Shown one piece after another: positions 24,404 to 34,031 of a DNA stretch of 64,000 bases; within the stretch, counting starts at the first letter, position 1, and each line of letters begins with the position of its first letter. The position numbers were made by a program, and so were the translations under genes. The notes below the pieces were generated by a model, which did not search any database, was not told the DNA's origin, and worked only from the letters and a program-made list of their open reading frames with translations. Origin of the DNA: Streptomyces sp. NRRL F-5122 (GTDB lineage: Bacteria; Actinomycetota; Actinomycetes; Streptomycetales; Streptomycetaceae); NCBI RefSeq assembly GCF_001507435.1, contig NZ_LMWH01000059.1, positions 107,669 through 171,668 on the forward strand, written 5' to 3'.

Positions 24404-26914
24404 ATGAGCAGCCTCTTTGACGACAGCTTCCTGGCGGACCTCAAGGCCACACCGGCCCCTGAGGAGGAGCCCCCGCCGCCCGAGGACGACCACGCTCCGG
24501 AGCCGGTTCCGGACGATCTGTTCGGCGGGCGCTTCGACGTGCCCGCGGATCGTGACTCCTACTACCGCGACGGCGCTCCCCGCCCCGTCATCGACCCCCA
24601 GGCGCTGCTCCAGGGCCTGAACGAGAACCAGCGCGCGGCCGTCGTGCACGCCGGCTCCCCCCTGCTCATCGTGGCCGGCGCCGGCTCCGGCAAGACCCGC
24701 GTGCTCACCCACCGCATCGCCCATCTGCTGGCCGAGCGGGGCGTGCATCCCGGCCAGATCCTGGCGATCACCTTCACCAACAAGGCCGCGGGCGAGATGA
24801 AGGAGCGCGTCGAGCAGCTCGTCGGCCCGCGTGCGAACGCGATGTGGGTGATGACCTTCCACAGCGCGTGCGTCCGCATCCTGCGGCGGGAGAGCAAGAA
24901 GCTGGGCTTCACGTCCTCCTTCTCGATCTACGACGCCGCCGACAGCAAGCGGCTGATGGCGCTCGTCTGCCGCGATCTGGACCTCGACCCCAAGCGGTTC
25001 CCGCCGAAGTCCTTCAGCGCCAAGATCTCCAACCTGAAGAACGAGCTGGTCGACGAGGAGGACTTCGCCGCCCAGGCCGCCGACGGCTTCGAGAAGACCC
25101 TCGCCCAGGCCTACACGCTCTACCAGTCCCGCCTCCGCGAGGCGAACGCGCTCGACTTCGATGACCTGATCATGACGACGGTCAACCTGCTGCGCGCCTT
25201 CCCCGACGTCGCCGAGCACTACCGCCGCCGCTTCCGCCACGTCCTCGTCGACGAGTACCAGGACACCAACCACGCCCAGTACGCCCTTGTACGGGAACTC
25301 GTCGGCACCGCCGGGCATCCCGTGGACGTGCCGCCGTCCGAGCACGACCTGCCCCCGGCCGAGCTGTGCGTCGTCGGTGACGCCGACCAGTCGATCTACG
25401 CCTTCCGCGGCGCCACCATCCGCAACATCCTCCAGTTCGAGGAGGACTACCCGGATGCCACCACGATCCTCCTGGAGCAGAACTACCGCTCCACGCAGAC
25501 GATCCTGAGCGCGGCCAACGCGGTCATCGAGCGCAACGAGTCGCGCCGTCCCAAGAACCTGTGGACCAACGCGGGCGCGGGCGCACGGATCATCGGCTAT
25601 GTCGCCGACACCGAGCACGACGAGGCCCAGTTCGTCGCCGAGGAGATAGACCGACTGACGGACTCGGGTGAGGCGAAGGCCGGCGACGTCGCCGTCTTCT
25701 ACCGCACGAACGCCCAGTCCCGTGTCTTCGAAGAGATCTTCATCCGCGTCGGCCTGCCCTACAAGGTGGTCGGCGGCGTCCGCTTCTACGAGCGCAAGGA
25801 GGTCCGGGACGTCCTCGCGTATCTGCGGGTGCTGGCGAACCCCGAGGACTCCGTGCCGCTGCGGCGGATCCTGAACGTCCCGAAGCGGGGCATCGGCGAG
25901 CGCGCCGAGGCGATGATCGACGCCCTCGCGCAGCGGGAGAAGGTCAGCTTCCCGCAGGCGCTGCGTCGCGTGGACGAGGCATACGGCATGGCGGCCCGCT
26001 CGACGAACGCGGTCAAGCGGTTCAACGCACTGATGGAGGACCTGCGGACCATCGTGGAGTCCGGCGCCGGACCGGCCACGGTCCTGGAGGCCGTGCTGGA
26101 GCGCACCGGCTATCTGGCCGAGTTGCAGGCCTCGACCGACCCCCAGGACGAGACCCGTATCGAGAACCTCCAGGAACTCGCCGCCGTGGCCCTGGAGTTC
26201 GAGCAGGAGCGCGGCGAGGAGGCATCGGCACCGGGGGCGGCCGCTGCGGGGGGTACGCTCGCCGACTTCCTCGAACAGGTCGCTCTCGTCGCCGACTCCG
26301 ACCAGATCCCGGACGAGGAGGACGGTGACGGCGTCATCACGCTGATGACCCTCCACACCGCGAAGGGCCTCGAGTTCCCGGTGGTGTTCCTGACCGGTAT
26401 GGAGGACGGCGTCTTCCCGCACATGCGCGCGCTCGGCCAGACCAAGGAGCTGGAGGAGGAGCGGCGCCTGGCGTACGTCGGCATCACACGGGCGCGGGAG
26501 CGGCTGTACCTCACGCGGTCGGCCCTGCGCAGCGCCTGGGGCCAGCCCTCGTACAATCCGCCCTCACGCTTCCTGGAGGAGATCCCGGACCAGCATGTGG
26601 AGTGGAAGCGCACCGGCACCTCCTCGGCCCCGGTGTCCTCCGGTCCGCTCTCGGGCGTCGCGGCCTCGCTGTCGTCCTCGCGCTCGCGCTCCTCGGCCGT
26701 CGGCGCGTCGGGGTTCGCCACCCGCCGGGGCGGTGCGGCGGAGAAACCGGTGATCTCCCTGGCGGTGGGCGACCGCGTCACGCACGACCAGTTCGGACTG
26801 GGGACGGTCGTCGGCGTCAAGGGCACGGGTGGGAACGCGGAGGCGACGATCGACTTCGGCGACACCAAGCCGAAGCGGCTGCTGCTGCGGTACGCGCCGG
26901 TGGAGAAGCTGTAG
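24404..26914 (+). CDS. pcrA: ATP-dependent DNA helicase UvrD/PcrA
   Basis: An 836-residue superfamily 1A 3'-5' helicase. The order is a disordered acidic N-terminus (1-60), Q motif LNENQRAAV, Walker A AGAGSGKT (Lys97), Walker B DEYQD (Asp283-Glu284), GDADQSIYAFRGA, QNYRST, a 2B domain, TLHTAKGLEF and VGITRARERLYL. The C-terminal domain (about 770-836, VGDRVTHDQFGLGTVVGV) is the Tudor-like module that contacts RNA polymerase in PcrA. Roles are nucleotide excision repair, clearing of RecA or of stalled transcription. The ATG at 24404 lies nine bases after a damage-type -10 box. PcrA and UvrD1 names are both in use. Confidence 0.97.
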   Translation: MSSLFDDSFLADLKATPAPEEEPPPPEDDHAPEPVPDDLFGGRFDVPADRDSYYRDGAPRPVIDPQALLQGLNENQRAAVVHAGSPLLIVAGAGSGKTRVLTHRIAHLLAERGVHPGQILAITFTNKAAGEMKERVEQLVGPRANAMWVMTFHSACVRILRRESKKLGFTSSFSIYDAADSKRLMALVCRDLDLDPKRFPPKSFSAKISNLKNELVDEEDFAAQAADGFEKTLAQAYTLYQSRLREANALDFDDLIMTTVNLLRAFPDVAEHYRRRFRHVLVDEYQDTNHAQYALVRELVGTAGHPVDVPPSEHDLPPAELCVVGDADQSIYAFRGATIRNILQFEEDYPDATTILLEQNYRSTQTILSAANAVIERNESRRPKNLWTNAGAGARIIGYVADTEHDEAQFVAEEIDRLTDSGEAKAGDVAVFYRTNAQSRVFEEIFIRVGLPYKVVGGVRFYERKEVRDVLAYLRVLANPEDSVPLRRILNVPKRGIGERAEAMIDALAQREKVSFPQALRRVDEAYGMAARSTNAVKRFNALMEDLRTIVESGAGPATVLEAVLERTGYLAELQASTDPQDETRIENLQELAAVALEFEQERGEEASAPGAAAAGGTLADFLEQVALVADSDQIPDEEDGDGVITLMTLHTAKGLEFPVVFLTGMEDGVFPHMRALGQTKELEEERRLAYVGITRARERLYLTRSALRSAWGQPSYNPPSRFLEEIPDQHVEWKRTGTSSAPVSSGPLSGVAASLSSSRSRSSAVGASGFATRRGGAAEKPVISLAVGDRVTHDQFGLGTVVGVKGTGGNAEATIDFGDTKPKRLLLRYAPVEKL

Positions 26915-26920
26915 CCCATG

Positions 26921-26953
26921 CGGCTGGGCCCGCCGAACGGCGGGGCCCAGCCG
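26921..26953. terminator. Bidirectional terminator between uvrD and the M23 peptidase gene
   Basis: CGGCTGGGCC plus CGCCG (26921-26935) pairs with 26938-26953 with a single bulged base and a two-base loop region. It stands seven bases after the uvrD stop and ten bases past the convergent M23 stop. Confidence 0.8.
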
Positions 26954-26962
26954 GGGAGTTGA

Positions 26963-28528
26963 TCAGGTCGGGTCGAGCCCGTGACTGCGCAGCCAGGGCA
27001 GCGGGTCTATTGCCGCACCGCCGCCGGGGCGCACTTCGAAGTGTAGGTGCGGGCCGGTGGAGTTGCCCGAGTTGCCGGAGTACGCGATCGGTTGGCCGGC
27101 CTTCACCGTCGTTCCGGAGGAGACCCGGTAGGTGGAGAGGTGGCAGTACCACGTCTCCGTACCGTCCTTCGCGGTCAGGATCATCATGTTGCCGTAGGCA
27201 CTGTTCCACTGTGTGCGGACCGTGCCGTCCGTCGCGGCCATCACCGTGGTGCCGTAGGAGACCGGGAAGTCGATCCCGGTGTGCACGGACATCCAGTTGA
27301 TGCCGGCCTGTCCGAAGTAGGCGCTCAGGCCCTTCTGCAGAACCGGCAGGACGAACTTCGGTCGCATCCGCTCCTTGAGCGCCGCCTCCGCCGCGGCCTT
27401 CCGCTGCTCGGCAGCCTGCTCCGCCTTGAGGTCGATGCGCTCCTGCGTGCGGCTCGCCCGGTCCGCGAAGTCGTTCGCACCCGCGGAGACGCTCTCGAGC
27501 TGGGAGTCCAGCTTGTTGTTCGCGGCGGACGGCTTCACGGGGGTGGCGGCCGAGGCGCTTGTCGTCTTGCCGTCCTCCCCGTTCACGCCGACGGACGCGG
27601 CGGCGATACCGGCTACCCCCATGACGCACACCGACGGCACGGCGACGGTCAGCAGTGCGGATCGCTTCGCAGGGGCGCGGCGCCGGGCGCGGTTCGAGGC
27701 GCGGGCCGCGACACGGGAGGCGGGGGCGATGTCTTCCTCGTCCTCGAGCGGCGACGGGGTGTCGCCCGACGCCTCGCCGTCTCCCGACTCGCCTTCTTCG
27801 TAGGCGATGTGGTCGTACGGCGGCTGATCGAAGGCTTCCGCCGCGTCGAAGCCGGCGGTGGCCTGCTGGTCGAAGGTCTCCGTCCCGTCGAAGGACTCGG
27901 CCTGGTCGAAGGGGTGCTGGATCGCCTGCTCGAAGGTCGCCGTGGCCGGGTCCGCCGCGTCGGCGTACTGGTCGTGGACCCCGTGCTCGACGGCTTCGGC
28001 CGAGTTCCACTGGGTGGCGTCGTAGGAGCCCGTGTCGAAGGCCTGCGTGCCCCATTCCCACTGCTGGGCCGCGTCCGCCGACTGGCCGGCCTCGGCCCAG
28101 GCCTGTGCGTCCCACTGGCCCGTGGCGTCGGGGGAGGTGCCCTGCGCGGGGATACCTGCGAGCTGCTGATAACCGGTCGCCCAGGCGGTCGTGTCATGGG
28201 CGCCGGTGTCGAAGGCGGCCTGGTGCTGGGCGGCGTAGGCGTCGTAGTTCGGCGACGGGTGGGTGTTGTCGCCGTATGTCGCATGGCCGGCCGCGGACCA
28301 CTGCGTGGCGTCGTACGCGCCGGTCGAGCCGTGGCCCGGCAGGTCCCCGAAGAGGGGGTCGGCCGCGAAGTTCGCCGTCGTGGTGCCGCCGGCGCCGAAG
28401 GTGTCCGTGTACGTGGTGAACTCGCCGTACTGGCCACCGTGTCCTCCGTACGACGCATAGTGCGCCGCGACGGCATCGGGGGCCGGAGTCGGGGAAGTAG
28501 CGGTCCCCGACGGGTGACGGTCGTTCAC
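26963..28528 (-). CDS. Membrane-anchored M23 (LytM-type) metallopeptidase
   Basis: A 521-residue protein. The first 240 residues are a low-complexity cytosolic region rich in Ala, Gln, Asp, Tyr and Phe with repeated TQW and FD patterns. A basic patch and membrane segment (about 280-305) follow, then a coiled coil (about 325-380) and an M23 domain (about 395-521). Zinc ligands are His416 and Asp420 in HTGIDF and the HLH pair (His494, His496) in GPHLHFE, so an active endopeptidase is expected. The GTG at 28528 follows an AAAGAGAAG run. The long disordered inside tail is unusual and may tie wall cleavage to a cytosolic partner. Confidence 0.92.
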   Translation of the reverse strand: MNDRHPSGTATSPTPAPDAVAAHYASYGGHGGQYGEFTTYTDTFGAGGTTTANFAADPLFGDLPGHGSTGAYDATQWSAAGHATYGDNTHPSPNYDAYAAQHQAAFDTGAHDTTAWATGYQQLAGIPAQGTSPDATGQWDAQAWAEAGQSADAAQQWEWGTQAFDTGSYDATQWNSAEAVEHGVHDQYADAADPATATFEQAIQHPFDQAESFDGTETFDQQATAGFDAAEAFDQPPYDHIAYEEGESGDGEASGDTPSPLEDEEDIAPASRVAARASNRARRRAPAKRSALLTVAVPSVCVMGVAGIAAASVGVNGEDGKTTSASAATPVKPSAANNKLDSQLESVSAGANDFADRASRTQERIDLKAEQAAEQRKAAAEAALKERMRPKFVLPVLQKGLSAYFGQAGINWMSVHTGIDFPVSYGTTVMAATDGTVRTQWNSAYGNMMILTAKDGTETWYCHLSTYRVSSGTTVKAGQPIAYSGNSGNSTGPHLHFEVRPGGGAAIDPLPWLRSHGLDPT

Positions 28529-28831
28529 CAACTTCTCTTTCGCCTCGACAACAGGGGCTGGCAGAGCAGTGCGGTGACTGTACCCGGCGGTATGCGGGCG
28601 CGACAATCTTCCGTTGGTTTCCCTCGTGCAGGAAACGGGCATTCAGCCGTGATTCGGCGGCCCGCGGCGAGGCTTTGGTTTTGCGTTCGATGAATGTTCG
28701 AGGTCGATAGGGTGTCTGCGCGTCGCCGGACGGGCGATCCGGGGCTGGGGCGGGGGTCGCGTCGGGCTGTCCTCCGCAAGTGGTGGCCAACGGTTGTGCC
28801 GTCCGTGGTCGCGTGCCGAGGGGCCGATGGG

Positions 28832-29698
28832 TCAGGCCACCGTCAGACCACCGGTGTGGGTGGCGGCCGCTCCGGGCTCGACGAGGTCGAGTGCCTGCCG
28901 TATCCCGGCGGCGACGGTGGGGTGCACCGGCAGGGCGAGATGGCCGATGCCGCTGACCCGTACGTTCTGCGCCAGCAGATCGGGGTGGTCGACGCAGGCC
29001 GTCTCCAGTGGATCCATCAGGGGGTCCAGATCGCTCCAGAAGCTCACGAAGTGTGTACGGCAGCCGGGCGCGGGCTCGCGCAGTTCCTGGATGAGCTCCG
29101 AGCCGGGACGCATCTGCCGCACGATCGGGTGCGCGTTCGCGAGCGGCGCGACACGGGTCCCCGAGTGCGGGGTGCCCAGTGTGACGAGGGTGCGGACGCG
29201 CAGGTCGCCGCCGAGGCGCTGGACGTAGTACCGCGCTATCAGCCCACCCAGGCTGTGCCCGACGACGTCCACCCGCTCCTGCCCCGTACGCTCGCACAGT
29301 TCTTCGATATAACGGCCGAGAAGCTGGGCGGCGGTGCGGATGTCGCAGGTCAGCGGTGAGTAGTTGAGGGACTCGATGTGCTGCCGTCCGTGCTGGGTGA
29401 GATTGCGGCGCAGCAGGACGAAGACCGAGCGGTTGTCGATGAACCCGTGGAGCAGGATGACCGGAGGTTTGGCCTCGGTCGGCAGTGTGGCGGCGTCCGG
29501 CGAGATCGGGAGGGGCGCCGAACGGCGCTCCTGAATGATGCCCGAGGGATAAAGGAGCACATGCCCGGCGAGGATCGCGAGCTCCAGCGCGGTCGCCTTC
29601 AGGAGGGCTATGGAGAGTCCGGCCAGTCGGCTCGGGAACAGACGCTGGCACAGCGGAAGCAGCGGCTGCAGGGGCTGCACTGCCCTGGTGACCATCAT
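28832..29698 (-). CDS. Alpha/beta-hydrolase lipase (triacylglycerol-lipase-like)
   Basis: A 288-residue protein. A hydrophobic N-terminus (about 20-50) may be an uncleaved signal or membrane anchor. PPVILLHGFIDN holds the oxyanion HG motif, nucleophile Ser149 lies in GHSLGGLIARYYVQ, and the Asp and His follow in DPLMDP and GIGHLALP. This fits the LipA/PGAP1-like lipases and esterases common in Streptomyces. The start MM at 29698 follows GGGAGG at about seven bases; coding character is lost upstream. It appears monocistronic. Confidence 0.88.
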   Translation of the reverse strand: MMVTRAVQPLQPLLPLCQRLFPSRLAGLSIALLKATALELAILAGHVLLYPSGIIQERRSAPLPISPDAATLPTEAKPPVILLHGFIDNRSVFVLLRRNLTQHGRQHIESLNYSPLTCDIRTAAQLLGRYIEELCERTGQERVDVVGHSLGGLIARYYVQRLGGDLRVRTLVTLGTPHSGTRVAPLANAHPIVRQMRPGSELIQELREPAPGCRTHFVSFWSDLDPLMDPLETACVDHPDLLAQNVRVSGIGHLALPVHPTVAAGIRQALDLVEPGAAATHTGGLTVA

Positions 29699-30382
29699 GG
29701 CCGACCTCCCGTCGGCACACGCAAGGACGCCTCTGTCCCCCGTGAGCCCTCGTGGAAAGCCGTCAGGCGATGGCCTGCGGGGCAAGGACCGCGGGTTCGG
29801 CCGTGCCGCGGACGCGGCAGGTGCGGCCCTGATGCGACGGACGTCTTCTCGTCGCTGTGACGCGACGCCCGTCCTCGGTCGCGGTTCCCGTCCTCCTCGT
29901 ACGGGTGTGGGGTCCCCGCATCGTGCCCTGTGCAATTTCGCCGGAAGACCTCACCACCACGGCGCCCCGCCGGCGATGCGATGGTGCGGCCGCCCTCAGC
30001 GGCTCTCCGTGCGCACGATCACCTCGGTCCACGGCACCCGGGCCGCCGATGTCACCGGCCCCTGTGCCGCCGAGAGGGGAGACCCTGCGCGGCGAATGTG
30101 TCCCACTGTGTGATTTCCCCCTCGGTCTGCACCGCGAAACTGCCGGTTGCGGGATGCTGGCGATAACGTTCGTTCACTTCCCGGGTCGGTGCGGAGCGGG
30201 ACACCTGTGGCGTGAGGTGCGCGAGGGCCCGGTCCGCCGGGGTCGCGCGGGCGGAGCGGTGTGTGTTCACCGCCGGCGGGAAAATACGCCGAACGTGCGG
30301 TCCGTATGTCCGCCGGTGCGGTGACGTGGCGGCGGTGCGGTACATCGGTACAGGGTGGAGTAGTCGCTTCATGGAGGCAGTG
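29699..30382. other. Intergenic region of about 680 bases, no gene seen
   Basis: It lies between the divergent lipase and icmB-like genes. Open frames here are Arg/Pro/Ala-rich shadows. No tRNA, riboswitch block or strong hairpin was found. GGAGG at 30373-30377 belongs to the following gene. Confidence 0.55.
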
Positions 30383-30799
<417 letters not shown>

Positions 30800-30886
30800 C
30801 ACCGGCGACCAGCGCGACGAGGGTGCCGTTCACCGATGGGCGGGCGGCGCCCTTCAGGACGTCGCGGCGCGGCCGTGTGCCCCGGC

Positions 30887-32506
30887 TCAGGGCTCGCCCA
30901 GTTCCTGCCGCATCGTGGCGCGCAGCCGCAGTGTCGTGGTCAGGCGCTGGAACGCCTCTGCCCAGTAGCCGCCGGCCCCGGGCGACGTGTCCTCCGTCTC
31001 GTCCGGTATCGCCGTCAGCGCGTCGAGCCGGCTCGCCTCCGCGGGGTCGAGGCAGCGCTCCGCGAGGCCCATCACCCCGCTGAAGCTCCATGGATAACTC
31101 CCCGCGTCCCGGGCGATGTCGAGCGCGTCCACGACCGCCCGCCCGAGGGGCGCTGCCCAGGGGACCGCGCACACCCCGAGAAGCTGGAAGGCCTCGGACA
31201 GACCGTGTGTGGCGATGAACCCCGCGACCCAGTCCGCCCGGTCGGCCGCGTCCAGGATCGACAGCAGCTTCGCCCGCTCGGCCAGGGACACCGCACCCGG
31301 ACCCCCGGCCTCCGGGGCCGAGGGGCGGCCGAGCAGGGCCCGGGACCAGCCGGGGTCGCGCTGCCGCACGGCCGCACGGCACCACGCCGCGTGCAGCTCG
31401 TCCCGCCAGTCGTCCGCCACCGGCAGCACGACGATCTCCTCCGGCGTACGCTGCCCGAGCCGGACCGGCCACGCACCGAGCGGTGCGGCCTCCACCAGCT
31501 GGCCCAGCCACCACGACCGTTCGCCGCGGCCCGCCGGGGGATTCGGCACCACTCCGTCGCGCTCCATGCCCGGATCGCACTGGTGCGGTGCCTCGACCAC
31601 GATCACGGCTTCCGGACGCGTGCGGTCGATCGCCACGCAGGCCGCCGCCCGCGCCGCCATGCGGCCGGCCAGGGCCGAGCCCGGAAGCGCCGAGAGCAAC
31701 TCGGCCGCCATCGCCCGTACATTGCGGCTCCGGTCGGAGAGCGCCTGCTCCAGGAACGGCTCGTCCGCGGCTTCGAGCCCTGCGCGCAGTGAGTCGAGGA
31801 ACATCAGACGGTCCTCGGCCCGCTCGGCCGCCCAGGTGGAGGCGAGCAGTTCGCGGGCGGCGGACGGCTGTCGTGTACGGAGCGCGGCGAGCAGTGCGAC
31901 CCGCTCCGCGAACAGGCCCTCCTGCCACAGGGCCCGGATGCGGTCCCTGTCCTCGGACGGCGGCAGTTCGGCACCGCCACCGGGCGTGGATCGCAGCGCG
32001 AAACGCCAGTCCGGGTTCAGCCGGGCCAGCCACAGGGCGCGCGGTCCGGCGAAGGCCAGCGCCGCCGGCCGCAGGTCCGTACGCCCGCGGGCCGCGTCCA
32101 GGAGCGCGGGCAGTGCTTGCGGCGGTGGCGCGAAGCCCCGTGCGTTGGCCAGGGACAGCCACTGCGGCAGCAGCTCCATGAGGTCGGGGGCCGCCCCCCT
32201 GCGGCCACCGACCGCGCCGGGGCGCTCCGACAGGAGCAGGGCCAGTCTGCGGACCGCCGCGGGTGGCAGCGGTGGGCGAGGGTCCGGTGCCGCGGGCACG
32301 AGCCGCGCCTCCGCCGGGGCGGGGCGCAGCCCCGCTCTGCGACGCACCGTCTCCACGGCGGCCAGGTCCAGCAGCGCCGTCGGCGCCTCGCGACCGGGCG
32401 GCAGCCACGACGGGGTACGCCGGCCGGTGCCCAGCAGGGCCACGGTCACGAGCTCCTCCCAGGGCACATCGGGAGCCGTGTCCGGCGGGGCGGGAGTCGC
32501 AGTCAT
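30887..32506 (-). CDS. DUF5691 family protein (HEAT-like), second gene of the SWIM operon
   Basis: A 539-residue, Ala/Leu/Arg-rich soluble protein. WEELVTVALLGTGRRTPSW at the start and repeated helical blocks (for example ALSDRSRNVRAMAAELLSALPGSALAGRMA) fit DUF5691, an alpha-helical repeat family found only beside SWIM, MoxR and VWA genes. There are no catalytic motifs, signal or membrane segment. The ATG at 32506 lies 38 bases after the SWIM stop, so the two are co-transcribed. It probably serves as a scaffold or substrate-recognition part of the MoxR/VWA machine (inference). The DUF number is from memory. Confidence 0.75.
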   Translation of the reverse strand: MTATPAPPDTAPDVPWEELVTVALLGTGRRTPSWLPPGREAPTALLDLAAVETVRRRAGLRPAPAEARLVPAAPDPRPPLPPAAVRRLALLLSERPGAVGGRRGAAPDLMELLPQWLSLANARGFAPPPQALPALLDAARGRTDLRPAALAFAGPRALWLARLNPDWRFALRSTPGGGAELPPSEDRDRIRALWQEGLFAERVALLAALRTRQPSAARELLASTWAAERAEDRLMFLDSLRAGLEAADEPFLEQALSDRSRNVRAMAAELLSALPGSALAGRMAARAAACVAIDRTRPEAVIVVEAPHQCDPGMERDGVVPNPPAGRGERSWWLGQLVEAAPLGAWPVRLGQRTPEEIVVLPVADDWRDELHAAWCRAAVRQRDPGWSRALLGRPSAPEAGGPGAVSLAERAKLLSILDAADRADWVAGFIATHGLSEAFQLLGVCAVPWAAPLGRAVVDALDIARDAGSYPWSFSGVMGLAERCLDPAEASRLDALTAIPDETEDTSPGAGGYWAEAFQRLTTTLRLRATMRQELGEP

Positions 32507-32544
32507 TTCGGTCCTTCGGTCGGTGGGCGGTGGTTCCGGTGCCG

Positions 32545-33897
32545 TCAGCACAGCGGGACCGCGTCTCCCGCTGCCTCGGGCCAGGCGGTGAGCGGGGTGA
32601 AGCCGAGGTGACCGCACTCGCCGAAGACCGTGACCGGGCCGCCGCCCGAGAGGGCGACCAGGCGCCACAGGCCCGGACGGGCGGCCGACGAGGGGGTGAT
32701 CGGGAGCGCCGTGCCGCCGTCCGCGTCCGCCAGCTGCCAGGCGTCCCCGGCCGGTGTCGGTATCACCCGGTTCAGCGTCACCGGGAGCGACTCCAGCCAG
32801 GGGTCCGTGCGCAGTGCCTCCCCGTACCGGGCCGCCGCCCGGAGGGTGGTCAGGCCCGGCGGTCGCACCGCGACCGGCTCGGGCGGGGTGAACCGCTCGC
32901 CCAGCGCCACCCGGGGCTGCCCGTCGCCCGGATACCGGGAGACCTCCGCCTCGAAGGCCAGGCCCACCGGCAGCGACGGCTCCGGAGCGCGTCCGGCGGC
33001 CGCGAACGAGAGGAGCAGTACGGTGCGCCCGGTCTCCGATCCGTACAGCCAGATCCTGCGTGTGGTGAGCCGGCCGTCCGAAGTGTCGTACTGCGCCAGG
33101 ACCAGCCAGCTGTCCCGGACCGGCGGACCCTCCGGCGAGCCCGGCAGGCCGACCCGTGAACGGACCGTCGCCGCCAGCCCGGCCGGCAGCCGCTCACGGC
33201 GCAGCCAGCCCCGGTCCAGCAGATGCAGCAGTGCGCACTCCTCCAGGAGCCGGGCCGGCCAGCCCGCTCCCGACGCGGGGAGCGACCCCAACTCCCGCAC
33301 CCGGGCGGCCAGTCCCGGGGCCTGTGCGTCCACCATCCGGGCGGCCGTCTCCTCCCACAGCCCGTACCCCGCCTGCTCGGCCGAGGCCAGACCGCCGCGC
33401 AGCAGGTCGGCCAGCCGCTGCTCCAGCTCCTCCGCCCCGGCCGTGATCCGCTCGGCCCGCCGCTCCGCCCGGCGCCGGGCCGCCTCCGGATCGCCGGTCG
33501 TGCCCCCGCCGTGTCCGGCCGCTGTCCCCTTTATCTGTGCGTGCTGCCTGCGCCCCTCCATCCACTGCTCCGCCCAGTCCGGCGCCTGCCCCCGCGACAC
33601 CGTGCCGTCCCCGCCGGCCCAGAGCAGCAGCAGCCCCAGGGCGTGCTTGCACGGGGACTTGCGGCCAGGACAACTGCACGAGTACGCCGGGCCGTTCGCC
33701 TCCGCGATGTCGACGACCGTCCGATACGGCGTACTGCCACTGCCCTTGCACAGTCCCCAGACCGTCCCCTCGTCGGAACTGCCCGCCTGCGACCACGGGC
33801 CGGCCGCACCGAGTTCGCTTCCCGCCTTGCGTGACGCGGCGTCAGGTGCCAGTGCCAGCACCTGGTCCGCGGTCCAGCGCACCCCCTGCTGAGTCAT
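32545..33897 (-). CDS. SWIM zinc-finger protein (YehQ-like)
   Basis: A 450-residue protein. The SWIM signature Cys74-x-Cys76-x6-Cys83-x-His85 (SCSCPGRKSPCKHALGLLL) is complete. SWIM domains bind DNA or protein. The rest is a helical region followed by beta-rich blocks without known motifs. The ATG at 33897 (MTQQGVRW) lies seven bases after a TACCTT box, so the transcript is leaderless, starting at the ATG itself. It is divergent from the MoxR gene and first in the operon with DUF5691. The set resembles E. coli yehL-yehM-yehP-yehQ in domain content. Confidence 0.92.
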   Translation of the reverse strand: MTQQGVRWTADQVLALAPDAASRKAGSELGAAGPWSQAGSSDEGTVWGLCKGSGSTPYRTVVDIAEANGPAYSCSCPGRKSPCKHALGLLLLWAGGDGTVSRGQAPDWAEQWMEGRRQHAQIKGTAAGHGGGTTGDPEAARRRAERRAERITAGAEELEQRLADLLRGGLASAEQAGYGLWEETAARMVDAQAPGLAARVRELGSLPASGAGWPARLLEECALLHLLDRGWLRRERLPAGLAATVRSRVGLPGSPEGPPVRDSWLVLAQYDTSDGRLTTRRIWLYGSETGRTVLLLSFAAAGRAPEPSLPVGLAFEAEVSRYPGDGQPRVALGERFTPPEPVAVRPPGLTTLRAAARYGEALRTDPWLESLPVTLNRVIPTPAGDAWQLADADGGTALPITPSSAARPGLWRLVALSGGGPVTVFGECGHLGFTPLTAWPEAAGDAVPLC

Positions 33898-33904
33898 GTC
33901 GTCG

Positions 33905-33927
33905 AAGGTAGGTCCCGGCACTGACAA
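33905..33927 (-). promoter_or_regulatory. PafBC / RecA-NDp type DNA-damage promoter of the SWIM operon
   Basis: On the minus strand TTGTCAGTG (33927-33919), eight bases, then TACCTT (33910-33905). This is a full match to TTGTCRGTG-N8-TANNNT. Seven bases later comes the SWIM ATG, giving a leaderless message. Confidence 0.8.
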
Positions 33928-33965
33928 TCGCCGGTCGCAAGGGTCTTTGCGCAGGTCACCGCGGA

Positions 33966-33988
33966 TTGTCAGTGGTCTGGTGCACGGT
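33966..33988 (+). promoter_or_regulatory. Mirror-image damage-type promoter of the MoxR operon
   Basis: TTGTCAGTG (33966-33974), eight bases, then CACGGT (33983-33988), a weaker -10 box. The arms 33919-33929 and 33964-33974 are exact inverted copies over 11 bases, so the intergenic region is symmetrical and would bind the same activator facing both ways. Leader to the MoxR ATG is about 38 bases, with GGAGGGGG as ribosome site. Confidence 0.65.
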
Positions 33989-34031
33989 TGGTGGCAGATC
34001 CGAACCGGCCGAGCTGGAGGGGGATACGGCC

